NCBI GenBank assembly: GCA_017431165.1
Contig: JAFRLO010000030.1
Coordinates: 1-43,931 of the forward strand
Reading direction: 5' to 3'
From: Eggerthellaceae bacterium
Lineage (GTDB): Bacteria; Actinomycetota; Coriobacteriia; Coriobacteriales; Eggerthellaceae
Length of the DNA stretch: 43,931 nucleotides
The first letter of the stretch is position 1; every line of letters begins with the position of its first letter. The notes under the pieces are model-generated. The model saw only the letters and a program-made list of their open reading frames with translations. It did no database searches and had not been told where the DNA came from. Below, in pieces: positions 28,865 to 37,096 of the stretch. A program made the translations under genes and the position numbers.

Positions 28865-30271
28865 ATGGCAATCTATCCCACAATCGATTCCGCGCGCACG
28901 GCGAAGCGCGACTTCGGCGCGCTCATCGTGGATGTGGAGCCTTTTTCTCCTGCTGACGATGTGGGTTTTACTCCGGGCTGCATCATCACGACGGTCGATG
29001 GCGAGCCCTTGCGCGATATCATCGATTGGCGTTGGCATACTGCCGACGATGTCATTTCAGTAGGGTATATCGACCTCGATGGCGATTCGGGCGAAGTGAC
29101 GCTCGAGCGGGATGAGGGAAGTGGCTTCGGGCTTTCGTTCGAAGGCGTCGTGTTCGATGGCGTGCGTCAATGCAGAAACGCGTGCACGTTCTGCTTCATG
29201 CACCAATTACCGCGCGGCATGCGGGACTCGCTGTATGTGCGCGATGACGATTATCGACTGAGCTTTTTGAGCGGAACCTTCGTTACCTTGACGAATATGA
29301 CGCCCGAGGAGGAGCAGCGCATCGTGGATATGCGCCTTTCCCCCTTAAGGATGTCGCTCCACGCGGTCGATGATGGCGTGCGTGCGCGCCTGATCGGAAA
29401 GTTTGCCAAACATGGCATCGATTCGTTCGAGCGCCTTTTGTCTCGTGGTATCGAATTCCACGTACAAATCGTGCTTCTTCCTGGGGAAAACGACGGGGAA
29501 GTGCTCAAAGAGACCCTTGCGTGGGCATACGAGAGATCAGGCATCTTGGATGTGTGCATCGTTCCCTTAGGATACACATCCCATCAGATGAAGTTCACCA
29601 CAAGCTTCAACGATAGGGATGCGGCCTTGGCTGTACTGGAATTGCTCGAGCCCTTCCAAACGCGGGCTTTGGAGGAGAGGGGCCATGCATGGGTTTTCGC
29701 AGCGGATGAGTTCTACCGGAACGCTTATCAGGAGGACGTGCTCAAGCATCTTCCGAAAGCTCCGTTCTATGGCGATTTCTCAATGTTCGAGGATGGCGTG
29801 GGCATCATCCGAACCTTTGTCGACGATTGGATGGAGGTATTCTCGAAAGGCGATCATGCAGACTGCTTGCGTGCGCTTGAAGATACCGATACGCATCTTT
29901 TTTACGTTACCGGGTTCGCGATGGAACCGTACTTCTCGCAACTCGTCGCGGAAAGCCCGCTGAACGCGCGCATGCACCCGCTTGCTGTGCGCAATGATTA
30001 TTTCGGGGGAAACGTCGATGTGACGGGTCTTTTGTGCGGATGCGATATCGCACATGCTATAACGGATACGCTTTCGGGAATGACGGACGATATGCGTTCG
30101 CATTGCCTGTTCGCGATTCCCAACATCGTCTTCAACGATGATGGGCTAACACTCGATGGGTTCGCTGTGCAGGATTTGCAAAACGCTACAGGCGCCCGCA
30201 TCGCTGTGGTATCCTGCAACGCATCCGATTCTCTCAAAGAATTAGCCTGCTGTCTTTTCGCACAGGAGTAG
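28865..30271 (+). CDS. DUF512 protein with PDZ-like and radical-SAM-like cysteine motif
   Basis: The 468-residue protein has an N-terminal PDZ-like segment (about residues 15-70, PADDVGFTPGCIITTVDGEPL), then a CxxxCxxC cluster in RQCRNACTFCFMHQLP near residues 103-111, typical of radical-SAM iron-sulfur sites, a barrel-like middle domain (SGTFVTLTNMTPEEEQRI, MSLHAVDDGVRARLIG), and the C-terminal DUF512 region (FAADEFYRNAYQED, FYVTGFAMEPYFSQLV, VDVTGLLCGCDIAHAI). This family lies just before der in many Gram-positive bacteria, as here (2-base gap). It is thought to be an enzyme of unknown reaction. I keep the function open. Confidence 0.85.
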   Translation: MAIYPTIDSARTAKRDFGALIVDVEPFSPADDVGFTPGCIITTVDGEPLRDIIDWRWHTADDVISVGYIDLDGDSGEVTLERDEGSGFGLSFEGVVFDGVRQCRNACTFCFMHQLPRGMRDSLYVRDDDYRLSFLSGTFVTLTNMTPEEEQRIVDMRLSPLRMSLHAVDDGVRARLIGKFAKHGIDSFERLLSRGIEFHVQIVLLPGENDGEVLKETLAWAYERSGILDVCIVPLGYTSHQMKFTTSFNDRDAALAVLELLEPFQTRALEERGHAWVFAADEFYRNAYQEDVLKHLPKAPFYGDFSMFEDGVGIIRTFVDDWMEVFSKGDHADCLRALEDTDTHLFYVTGFAMEPYFSQLVAESPLNARMHPLAVRNDYFGGNVDVTGLLCGCDIAHAITDTLSGMTDDMRSHCLFAIPNIVFNDDGLTLDGFAVQDLQNATGARIAVVSCNASDSLKELACCLFAQE

Positions 30272-30273
30272 AT

Positions 30274-31593
30274 ATGGGATTACCGATTATTGCAGTTGTT
30301 GGGCGTCCGAACGTCGGCAAGTCGACGCTTGTAAACCGTATCGCACAAGCCGATGAGGCCATCGTCCATGAAATGCGCGGCGTGACGCGCGACCGCTCAT
30401 ACCATGATGCCGACTGGAATGGTGTGAGCTTCAGGCTTATTGATACGGGTGGAATCGAAATGGGCGACGATGACGCCTTCCAGGGCTCCATCCGCAATCA
30501 AGCATTCGAGGCAACCAAGGAGGCCGATGTCATCATTTTCCTCGTTGATGCCAAAGCTGGCATCAATGCCGATGACGAGGAAGTTGCCCGTATCCTTCGC
30601 AAGAGCGAAAAGCCTGTCATGCTCGTCGTCAACAAGATGGATACGCCGGGTCGAGAGGACGAGATGTGGGAATTTTACCAGCTTGGTCTCGGCGATCCAT
30701 GGCCCGTCTCGGCAACGCATGGCAACGGCACAGGGGACTTGCTCGACGAGGTCGTAGCGCACCTTCGCCGTTTGGGGCTCGATCAGGAACCCGAACCCGA
30801 GGAGCCTTCCATCAATATCGCCATCATCGGTCGTCCGAATGCCGGCAAATCCTCGCTTACGAACAAGATGACCGATAACGATCGCAGCATCGTAAGTGAT
30901 GTGGCAGGAACGACACGCGATGCCATTGACACGCTCGTCGAACATAATGGCACGCGCTATACCATCGTCGATACGGCCGGGCTTCGCCGCAAGAGCCAGA
31001 TTGACGAAGATGTCGAGTATTACGGGTTCGTTCGCGCCATGCGCGCCATAGATCGTGCAGATGTCGCGATACTCGTCATCGACTCCACCCTTGGATTGAC
31101 CGACCAAGACCAACGCGTCGCCAGCTTCGCGGCAGAACGCGGATGCGCGATGGTGATCGTGCTCAACAAGTGGGATTTGATCGAGGGTCCGGATAAGAAG
31201 GCGGAGATCCGCGAACGCATACATGATAGGCTCATGTTCGTTGGGTATGCTCCCGTGGTGGCGATCTCTGCTCTGACAGGCAAGAACGTCGAGCGTATCT
31301 GGAAGCTGGTCGACGAGGCATACGCGCATTTCTCTGGAACGATCTCCACCAGCAAGCTCAATGCTTGGTTGACCGAGGTCAGGGAGAGCGGTGTCACAGT
31401 GACCAAAGGCAAGCGCGTTTTGCGCATGAAATACGTGACGCAGACATCGACGTGCCCGCCGCATTTCACATTCTTCGTCAACCGTCCCGACATCGTAACC
31501 GACAACTACCGCCGATTCCTTGAAAACCGCCTTCGCAAGAGCTTCGATTTGACAGGAACTCCGATATCGATGAAATTTAAGAAGAAGGATTAA
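30274..31593 (+). CDS. der: Ribosome biogenesis GTPase Der (EngA)
   Basis: Essential 50S-assembly factor with two G domains in tandem. The 439-residue product shows GRPNVGKSTLVNRI (first P-loop, about residues 9-22), DTGGIEM, VNKMD; then GRPNAGKSSLTNKM (second P-loop, about 186-199), DTAGLRRKSQI, LNKWD; and a C-terminal KH-like domain (about 350-439) with GVTVTKGKRVLRMKYVTQ and PPHFTFFVNRPD. The ATG follows AGGAG at the end of the DUF512 gene. plsY follows after 48 bases. Confidence 0.97.
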   Translation: MGLPIIAVVGRPNVGKSTLVNRIAQADEAIVHEMRGVTRDRSYHDADWNGVSFRLIDTGGIEMGDDDAFQGSIRNQAFEATKEADVIIFLVDAKAGINADDEEVARILRKSEKPVMLVVNKMDTPGREDEMWEFYQLGLGDPWPVSATHGNGTGDLLDEVVAHLRRLGLDQEPEPEEPSINIAIIGRPNAGKSSLTNKMTDNDRSIVSDVAGTTRDAIDTLVEHNGTRYTIVDTAGLRRKSQIDEDVEYYGFVRAMRAIDRADVAILVIDSTLGLTDQDQRVASFAAERGCAMVIVLNKWDLIEGPDKKAEIRERIHDRLMFVGYAPVVAISALTGKNVERIWKLVDEAYAHFSGTISTSKLNAWLTEVRESGVTVTKGKRVLRMKYVTQTSTCPPHFTFFVNRPDIVTDNYRRFLENRLRKSFDLTGTPISMKFKKKD

Positions 31594-31641
31594 CGCGGGC
31601 GCGAGGTGCTTCCGCGAGTTGTGTGGGGAGGATTGCAGGCA

Positions 31642-32328
31642 ATGTCGCTTCCTGTTGCATGCATAATCGTTTTCGTCGTGGCGTATCTTCTGGGCTCCAT
31701 TTCCTGGGGACTCGTGATTTCCCGCGTTTTCTATCATGTTGATTTACGTGAGCATGGCTCAGGCAACATCGGCGCCACGAACGCGGTCCGTGTACTCGGC
31801 AAGATCGGCTATGTCGTCTTCGTTCTCGACTTCGTAAAAGGCGTTTTGTCCGGATTAGCAGCGAAGATTGTCTCTTCGTATGTTGTGGCCGGCACGGGCC
31901 TAACTTCATGGGAGACCGAAGCGATGCTTTTGGGAATTTCTCTTCTCGCATGCATGTGGGGTCATGTGTTCAATCCTTGGCTTCGTTTCAAGGGTGGAAA
32001 GGGCATCGCCGTTGCCGGGGGATGCCTGCTCATGGTGTTCGGTGTTTGGGGATGCTTGGCTGAAATCGCCATTTTCGGTATCGTCGCGCTAGCAACCCGC
32101 TATATTTCAGCTGGCTCGATTTCCGCTGCGGTCCTATGCCCGTTCGTCTCGCTTTTCATCTATGTTATCCAAACACCAGCCGGCTCATCACCGAGTTGGG
32201 TGAACTTGATTTGTTGTCTTGTGGCTGCTGCGACGGCTATTTGGGCACATAGGGGCAACATACAAAGACTCAGAAGCGGTACGGAGAACCGAATGGGTTC
32301 AAAGAAAGACCGCGTTACCAAGCAATAA
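31642..32328 (+). CDS. plsY: Glycerol-3-phosphate acyltransferase PlsY
   Basis: Membrane enzyme that acylates glycerol-3-phosphate with acyl phosphate, the first step of phospholipid synthesis. The ATG at 31642 follows GGGGAGGA and gives 228 residues. Five to six hydrophobic segments are visible, with the three conserved cytoplasmic loops: GSGNIGATNAVRVLG, RFKGGKGIAVAGG, and the C-terminal HRGNIQRLRSGTENR. The usual length is about 200 residues; this one has a short polar tail of about 15 residues. PlsX is not in the window. A leftward gene converges on it with only a 20-base gap, and no terminator is evident between them. Confidence 0.96.
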   Translation: MSLPVACIIVFVVAYLLGSISWGLVISRVFYHVDLREHGSGNIGATNAVRVLGKIGYVVFVLDFVKGVLSGLAAKIVSSYVVAGTGLTSWETEAMLLGISLLACMWGHVFNPWLRFKGGKGIAVAGGCLLMVFGVWGCLAEIAIFGIVALATRYISAGSISAAVLCPFVSLFIYVIQTPAGSSPSWVNLICCLVAAATAIWAHRGNIQRLRSGTENRMGSKKDRVTKQ

Positions 32329-32348
32329 GCTATATGAACAATCGAATA

Positions 32349-32843
32349 CTATTGCTTTTTGGATCCATTTGAGATTCTGGCCCGCTCGAATGAAACGAGA
32401 TGCTGATGCTGGCGAGCTTGCTTGCCGGTTCCCCGTGGGCGTCCTTGAGCGTTGACGACGCGATGAACAGGTATGAGCAATTCTGTCGGCGCCGAGGATA
32501 CCGCGCTTCCGACGGCGCGCACCGATTCGGGTTTTCCAATCGTCTCCGCGATTTGCGTGGCGGTCATAGTAGATCCGTAGGGAATGGCTTGGATAGCCTT
32601 CCATACCATCTCGGAGAATGCGCTTCCGTGTACATCGAGGGGCAACTCGAAAGTACGGCGTTTTCCTGCAAAATATTCCTGGATTTGGGTGGCGGCTTCG
32701 TTGGTAAGCGCGCATGGGGTGCATTTCGCATCAGCGATAGGCGTATTGCCAAACGAAAGTGCCGTGATTCCTGAGTCGCTTGCTGCGATGGTCACGAGCC
32801 CTACACGGCTGTTGTACGAGAAGTAGGTGAGCGTACGTCCCAT
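32349..32843 (-). CDS. Alkyltransferase-like protein: MGMT fold without the acceptor cysteine
   Basis: The 164-residue protein matches the O6-alkylguanine-DNA alkyltransferase C-terminal fold from about residue 74. It retains Tyr89 (IPYGSTMT), the arginine finger Arg109 (ESVRAVG), the His127-Arg128 pair and Glu153. However, the PCHR active site reads PVHR (Val126), and the Asn before it (NP in active enzymes) is Ala118. The protein therefore cannot accept an alkyl group by the known chemistry. It resembles alkyltransferase-like (ATL) proteins, which bind alkylated DNA and hand it to nucleotide excision repair; ATLs usually have Trp or Ala at this place. GGAGGG precedes the ATG. The gene is divergent from rpe and convergent with plsY. 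Function is inference. Confidence 0.8.
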   Translation of the reverse strand: MGRTLTYFSYNSRVGLVTIAASDSGITALSFGNTPIADAKCTPCALTNEAATQIQEYFAGKRRTFELPLDVHGSAFSEMVWKAIQAIPYGSTMTATQIAETIGKPESVRAVGSAVSSAPTELLIPVHRVVNAQGRPRGTGKQARQHQHLVSFERARISNGSKKQ

Positions 32844-32922
32844 GTTCCCTCCGAGATGTTTAGCTTCTGCTAACTAAGACCATCTTACTTCATTTTTGAG
32901 TCTGGCGGGGTGCGAAGTAGAC

Positions 32923-32928
32923 TACAAT
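32923..32928 (+). promoter_or_regulatory. Probable -10 of rpe
   Basis: TACAAT at 32923-32928 lies 37 bases before the rpe start. A TTGAGT at 32896-32901 is 21 bases upstream, too far for an ideal -35, so the -35 is unclear. Confidence 0.45.
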
Positions 32929-32965
32929 ACGAGGTGACTATCATCTAACTCGAAAAGAGGCTGCC

Positions 32966-33667
32966 GTGTTCTCTTCCATCGCGATCGCGCCATCGATTCT
33001 ATCAGCCGATTTCATGAATCTCCAGCATGATATCGATGTGCTTCGATGTGGTGGCGCACGCTATGTCCACGTCGATGTCATGGACGGTCATTTCGTTCCG
33101 AATCTAACAATGGGCGTTCCACTGGTCAAGCAGCTCAAGAAGACGTCGGGAATGCCGCTTGACGTGCACTTGATGGTCGATAACCCCTTGCGCCAGATTC
33201 CTTGGTTCATCGATGCTGGAGCGGATATCGTGACCGTTCATGCTGAGGCTCTTTCAGAAAAGGGCGAGCTTGATAAGGCGATCTCGCTAATTGTTGACAT
33301 GGGAGCATATCCTTCGGTCGCTATCAAGCCGAAGACTCCCGTATCCGTTATCGAGAACGTGATTGAACGCTTGCACATGGTGCTTGTCATGAGCGTGGAA
33401 CCTGGATTCTCAGGACAATCGTATATCGAAGGTAGCGAGGATAAGGTAGCCGAGGTTGTGGCTATGGCATGTAAGGCGGGTGTCTCTCCTCTCATCGAGG
33501 TCGATGGCGGCATCGGCGTTAAGACTGCGCCGCTCGTTTGTGCCCGAGGAGCTGATGTGCTCGTAGCAGGCAATGCCGTGTGTGCGGCTTCAGACCCCGC
33601 TTCGGCAATCGCCGAGATTACAGCAGTTGCCGAACAAGCCCGTACGTCGGCGTTGGAAAACTCATAG
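32966..33667 (+). CDS. rpe: Ribulose-phosphate 3-epimerase
   Basis: Interconverts ribulose 5-phosphate and xylulose 5-phosphate in the pentose phosphate pathway, with a divalent metal. The 233-residue TIM barrel has IAPSILSADF (residues 7-16), VHVDVMDGHFVPNLTMG, DVHLMVDNP, VHAEA, VEPGFSGQ and VDGGIGVKTAPLV, which bring the metal-binding His/Asp residues and the phosphate loop. GTG start with AAAAGAGG at 32953-32960. A cysteine desulfurase gene follows after 4 bases. Confidence 0.96.
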   Translation: MFSSIAIAPSILSADFMNLQHDIDVLRCGGARYVHVDVMDGHFVPNLTMGVPLVKQLKKTSGMPLDVHLMVDNPLRQIPWFIDAGADIVTVHAEALSEKGELDKAISLIVDMGAYPSVAIKPKTPVSVIENVIERLHMVLVMSVEPGFSGQSYIEGSEDKVAEVVAMACKAGVSPLIEVDGGIGVKTAPLVCARGADVLVAGNAVCAASDPASAIAEITAVAEQARTSALENS

Positions 33668-33671
33668 TCTG

Positions 33672-34895
33672 ATGGGAGCATCGAGCGCATTGGCTGCAGG
33701 GAAAGCGAAGTATTCATACCTCGACTATGCGGCGACTGCGCCTTTATGCGAAGAGGCCGCAAATGCCATGGCCCCGTATTTTGCGGCTGGTCCGGCAAAC
33801 ATGCAGTCTTCTGCGAATGCTAACTCTCTGCATACGCCTGGCAGGAACGCTTTCAATGCCCTCGAGCAGGCGCGTCGAGAAATTTCACGTGTAATCGGTG
33901 CCAGAAAACCCGATGAGCTCATCTTCACATCCGGCGCAACTGAGGCGGACAATCTTGCGCTTTTCGGATTGGCGCATGCAGCTGTCGAGCAGAGGAAAAA
34001 ACAGGGAACGGCCCCGTCTTCACCGAGAATCATCTCTACCGAAATCGAGCATGATGCTGTTCTCAATCCAGCCAAGCGCCTCTCTCGTGAAGGTTTCGAC
34101 GTGGTGTTTCTTCGTCCTACGCGTCAAGGTTTCATCACCGAGGAAGCGCTTAAGGACGCTTTGACATCAGACACCGTGCTGGTTTCCATTCAGACTGCCA
34201 ATGCTGAAATCGGCAGCATCCAGAGGATAGCTGCTCTCGCTGCGCATGCGCATGCGGCAGGTGCTGTATTCCATACTGACGCAACGCAGGCGCTCGGGAA
34301 AATACCGTTCGATGTTACCGAGCTCGATGTCGATGCTGCGAGTTTCTCTGCACATAAAGTGTACGGCCCTAAAGGTATTGGCGCTCTCTATGTGCGAACC
34401 CGTACTCCCATTTCCGCTCAGATGCTCGGTGGGGGTCAAGAGTCTGCGCGTCGCAGCGGTACGCAGAATGTCGCGGGTGCGGTGGGTTTTGCTGCTGCAG
34501 TACGCGCAGCATGTGTTTCGTTAGATTCGGAGGCTGCACGCCTCACTGCTCTACGCGACCATCTGTATGCACGCGTTTGCGAAATCGAAGGTGTGAATGC
34601 GACTGTCGTAGTCGGACGTGAAGGGGAGTCGTTCATGCCGGGCATCGTGCACCTTCTGGTCGATGGTTTCGAAAGCGAAACCTTGATTTTGCGCCTTGAT
34701 GCGAAAGGCTTTGCGGTTTCAGGGGGTTCGGCATGTGCGAGCCATTCGCTCGATCCGAGCCATGTGCTTTTGTCGATGGGCATTTCCCGAAACGCTGCAC
34801 TGGGGGCATTGCGCATTTCGTTCGGCAGGTATACAACAAAAGATGAACTTGATGCATTTGCTGATGCTTTAAATGCATGCATCCATTCTGCATAG
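33672..34895 (+). CDS. Cysteine desulfurase (NifS/IscS family)
   Basis: PLP enzyme that takes sulfur from cysteine for iron-sulfur clusters or tRNA thiolation. The 407-residue protein has LDYAATAPL at the N-terminus, the PLP region FTSGATEADNLAL, IEHDAVLNP, the PLP Lys229 in SAHKVYGPKGIGALY, GGGQESARRSGTQN, and the sulfur-accepting Cys355 in SGGSACASHSLDPSHVLLSMG, all consistent with group I desulfurases. The SGTQN rather than SGTEN variant is minor. No iscU, thiI or mnmA follows it here; the downstream NIF3 and zinc-ribbon genes suggest a different or shared role. The start follows rpe by 4 bases with a poor ribosome-binding site, so coupling is likely. Confidence 0.92.
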   Translation: MGASSALAAGKAKYSYLDYAATAPLCEEAANAMAPYFAAGPANMQSSANANSLHTPGRNAFNALEQARREISRVIGARKPDELIFTSGATEADNLALFGLAHAAVEQRKKQGTAPSSPRIISTEIEHDAVLNPAKRLSREGFDVVFLRPTRQGFITEEALKDALTSDTVLVSIQTANAEIGSIQRIAALAAHAHAAGAVFHTDATQALGKIPFDVTELDVDAASFSAHKVYGPKGIGALYVRTRTPISAQMLGGGQESARRSGTQNVAGAVGFAAAVRAACVSLDSEAARLTALRDHLYARVCEIEGVNATVVVGREGESFMPGIVHLLVDGFESETLILRLDAKGFAVSGGSACASHSLDPSHVLLSMGISRNAALGALRISFGRYTTKDELDAFADALNACIHSA

Positions 34896-34938
34896 GCTAT
34901 GCTAGCGAGTCGATGCGGTACGTATAGAGGAGGTTGAC

Positions 34939-35832
34939 ATGGGGTTCTTCACAAACCGAATCAAGGGGTTAGCGAAAAGGAGCAACACATCAATTGTTCC
35001 AAAGAAGGAGATCATCGACACGATTGGCGCGCTCGAGCAAGCGCTGCTCGCCAATTTCCCTGCGGAGGATGCCGAGGAATGGGATCGTACCGGTCTTATC
35101 GTCGGTGACCGCTCAGAGCATCTTGAAGGCGTCGCTGTTGCTTTAGATCCGACGCTTTCTGCTGTCAGGGCTGCAGCGAAGGCCCAGGCGAATCTCCTTG
35201 TTACCCACCATCCATTGTTCATCGAGCCCCCGAGCGTATTCACTCCTGCCGAATCGGGGCAAATCGACGCAGGCCCAGTGGTTTGGCAGGCTATCCGAGA
35301 CGGTATCGCCATCATGAGTTTCCATACTGCGCTAGATTCGAGCGTGCTTGGCAACCACATGCTTCCGAAGATGCTCAGCCTTGAGGTGACGGGGTTGATT
35401 CACGCTCTTGAGCATGATGAGAATAAAGGTTATGGATCGCTTTGCGATTTCTCGAAGCGCGAAGATGGCATGACGCTTGGGCAGCTCGGAGCGCGTTGCC
35501 TGTCTGTCTTCGGGCGCCCGCCACGGGTATGGGGCGATTTCACGAAGAAGCTTCATAAGGTTGGCACATGCAATGGTAGCGTGAACAGCATCGTTGGAGA
35601 GTGCGCGGCTTCAGGCATCGACTGCCTCGTTTGCGGTGAAATCGGATATCACCATGCCCTCGAACTCTCGCAGGCGGGTATCTGCGTCATCGAGCTTGGC
35701 CACGATGTCAGCGAGCTTCCCTTCATCGCGACGCTTGCTGCTACGATTGAACATGTTGGAGTCGACAAAAAGCGCATTACCTTGCTCGACCAGAGCACGA
35801 ACTGGTCAAATCCGGAATCGATTCGAATTTAG
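34939..35832 (+). CDS. NIF3-family dinuclear metal protein (YbgI/YqfO-like)
   Basis: The 297-residue protein has the family motifs WDRTGLIVGD (about residues 50-59), LLVTHHPLF (two His of the metal site), SFHTALDS (His and Asp), and GEIGYHHALELSQAG with a further His and Glu. These form a dinuclear metal site in a hexameric toroid. The biological reaction of this family is unsettled; GTP cyclohydrolase I type 2-like activity and NAD-related roles have been proposed. There are about 20 extra residues at the N-terminus (basic, GFFTNRIKGLAKR). GAGGAGG precedes the ATG. The pair NIF3 followed by a zinc-ribbon coiled-coil protein is also found in mycobacteria, suggesting a shared task. Confidence 0.92.
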   Translation: MGFFTNRIKGLAKRSNTSIVPKKEIIDTIGALEQALLANFPAEDAEEWDRTGLIVGDRSEHLEGVAVALDPTLSAVRAAAKAQANLLVTHHPLFIEPPSVFTPAESGQIDAGPVVWQAIRDGIAIMSFHTALDSSVLGNHMLPKMLSLEVTGLIHALEHDENKGYGSLCDFSKREDGMTLGQLGARCLSVFGRPPRVWGDFTKKLHKVGTCNGSVNSIVGECAASGIDCLVCGEIGYHHALELSQAGICVIELGHDVSELPFIATLAATIEHVGVDKKRITLLDQSTNWSNPESIRI

Positions 35833-35841
35833 GGGAGTTCT

Positions 35842-36576
35842 ATGTACGCATCTCGCGAAGATCTCATCAATTTGATTGCACTTTCGAAGGCTGATCGCGT
35901 CGCTCTTGCCGCGCAGAAGAAACTCGATGAATTGCCGCAACGCGCCCAAATCCTTGCCGCGCGGAAGAAGCGCGCCTCGATTCTTGAGAAGCAGCAAAGT
36001 GTCGCCGAGATGCGAAAATCAGCCGAACAGGAATTCGCGAAGATCTCCGACGAGGATGCTATGCTCGCCGATAAGCAGTCTGCAGTGCAAGCGACCATCA
36101 ATTCGGTTCACGGAGACTTCAGAAGCGTTGAAGCGCACACGAAAGAGCTCAACGGTCTTCAGAAGCGCCGCTCGGCTCTCGATACTCAGCTCGAGCAGGT
36201 TGATGCACGGCTCGAGAAGATCAAAGCCGTCGAAGCTCAAATCGAGACCATACTCTCGCAAATCCAAGTGGAAGAGGATGCTGCTGTTGAGAGCTTTAGA
36301 GCGGAAGGAGGGGAGCTGAAGGCCAAAGTTGCCTCAGCGCAAGCTTCGGCCGCGCAGTATGCTTCGACGCTGCCTGACGAATTGGTGAAGCTGTACCAGA
36401 AGACTGCTAAGAAGTGCGCAGGTGTCGCGCTCGGCGTGCTTGAGGGCAATAAATGCTCCGTGTGCCGTTCGTCAATCGATGAGTCGCATCTTATCGATTT
36501 AAAAGCCTCCAGGCCGTTAGGTGTTTGCCCATCGTGCAAACGTTTGCTCATTACCGACCCTCCGATTGAGCGATAA
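35842..36576 (+). CDS. Coiled-coil protein with C-terminal C4 zinc ribbon (CT398/DUF164 type)
   Basis: The 244-residue protein begins with a long helical region (about residues 1-175) of heptad-like repeats rich in Lys, Glu, Ala and Gln, interrupted near residue 85, and ends with a zinc ribbon: CSVCRSSI and CPSCKRLL (four Cys, about 212-234). The family, which I recall as DUF164 or CT398-like, has no settled function and usually lies next to NIF3 or RNase H genes. AGGGGAG precedes the ATG, 9 bases after NIF3, so the two are coupled. Role unknown; a DNA- or ribosome-associated scaffold is speculation. Confidence 0.85.
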   Translation: MYASREDLINLIALSKADRVALAAQKKLDELPQRAQILAARKKRASILEKQQSVAEMRKSAEQEFAKISDEDAMLADKQSAVQATINSVHGDFRSVEAHTKELNGLQKRRSALDTQLEQVDARLEKIKAVEAQIETILSQIQVEEDAAVESFRAEGGELKAKVASAQASAAQYASTLPDELVKLYQKTAKKCAGVALGVLEGNKCSVCRSSIDESHLIDLKASRPLGVCPSCKRLLITDPPIER

Positions 36577-36638
36577 AGGGGCTCTTTCATCTCAAGGTTG
36601 GAAAGGCTTCAGATTAATTACACGCCATAAACGCACAA

Positions 36639-36658
36639 AGGCTCGCAATTGCGAGCCT
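36639..36658. terminator. Perfect 20-base palindrome, likely bidirectional terminator
   Basis: AGGCTCGCAATTGCGAGCCT (36639-36658) is a perfect palindrome between two convergent genes, the zinc-ribbon gene and rpmB. On the leftward strand it is followed by TTTG only, so its strength is moderate. Confidence 0.55.
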
Positions 36659-36689
36659 ATCGTTTAGTGCTTGTTTATGGAAGTGTGAA

Positions 36690-36881
36690 CTAGGCGCGGA
36701 CGACCTTGCCGGCCTTGAGGCACTTCGTGCAGATGTTAGCCTTGCGGACGACGCCGTTGGCATCCTTGATGGTAACCTTCTGAACGTTCGGGCGGAACGT
36801 GCGGTTAGAGACGCGATGAGAATGGCTGATGCTGCGACCCGCAACAGGAGCCTTACCGCAAACTTCGCAAACCTTCGACAT
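36690..36881 (-). CDS. rpmB: 50S ribosomal protein L28
   Basis: Large-subunit protein of 63 residues from the ATG at 36881 (GGAG at 36894-36891). The sequence begins MSKVCEVCGKAPVAGRSISH and has SNRTFRPNVQKVTI and the second CxxC as ICTKCLKAGKV. Both CxxC pairs are kept, so this is the zinc-binding (C+) form of L28. It is transcribed alone, divergent from asp23-fakA, the standard order in many bacteria. Confidence 0.96.
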   Translation of the reverse strand: MSKVCEVCGKAPVAGRSISHSHRVSNRTFRPNVQKVTIKDANGVVRKANICTKCLKAGKVVRA

Positions 36882-36946
36882 TTCTATCAACTCCAACTAT
36901 GTATTGCGTTCTTGATCAATACGCTTGTGAACAAAAAAGCCTGAAC

Positions 36947-36976
36947 ACTATAGCACAGTTTCCGTCCCGCTTACAA
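36947..36976 (-). promoter_or_regulatory. Promoter of rpmB
   Basis: On the leftward strand TTGTAA (36976-36971) and TATAGT (36952-36947) are separated by 18 bases, about 66 bases before the rpmB start. Confidence 0.6.
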
Positions 36977-37017
36977 GGATTTTTCATGCAATATCGCGAA
37001 AGAGCATCACAGGCTCG

Positions 37018-37046
37018 CTTACACGGTTTTCCACATGCGGTATACT
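37018..37046 (+). promoter_or_regulatory. Promoter of asp23-fakA
   Basis: CTTACA (37018-37023) and TATACT (37041-37046) are separated by exactly 17 bases, about 50 bases before the asp23 start. Confidence 0.65.
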
Positions 37047-37096
37047 TGTTCGCGCTGGTTTCCCAAAGGAGACCACTTAAGTACGAAAGGATGCAT

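Noticed and set aside
27734..29038. Long open frame on the reverse strand (434 codons) opposite ilvB, ilvN and the DUF512 gene
   Set aside because: It lies opposite well-supported genes, its product is rich in His, Arg and Leu with no recognisable motif, and such shadow frames are usual in coding DNA of this composition.
30397..31737. Long open frame on the reverse strand (446 codons) opposite der
   Set aside because: Fully antisense to der and the start of plsY, with no family motif and no good start site.
34890..34902. GCATAG-G-CTATGC palindrome over the desulfurase stop codon
   Set aside because: Thirteen bases with a single central base and no T run; too small to call a terminator or operator.
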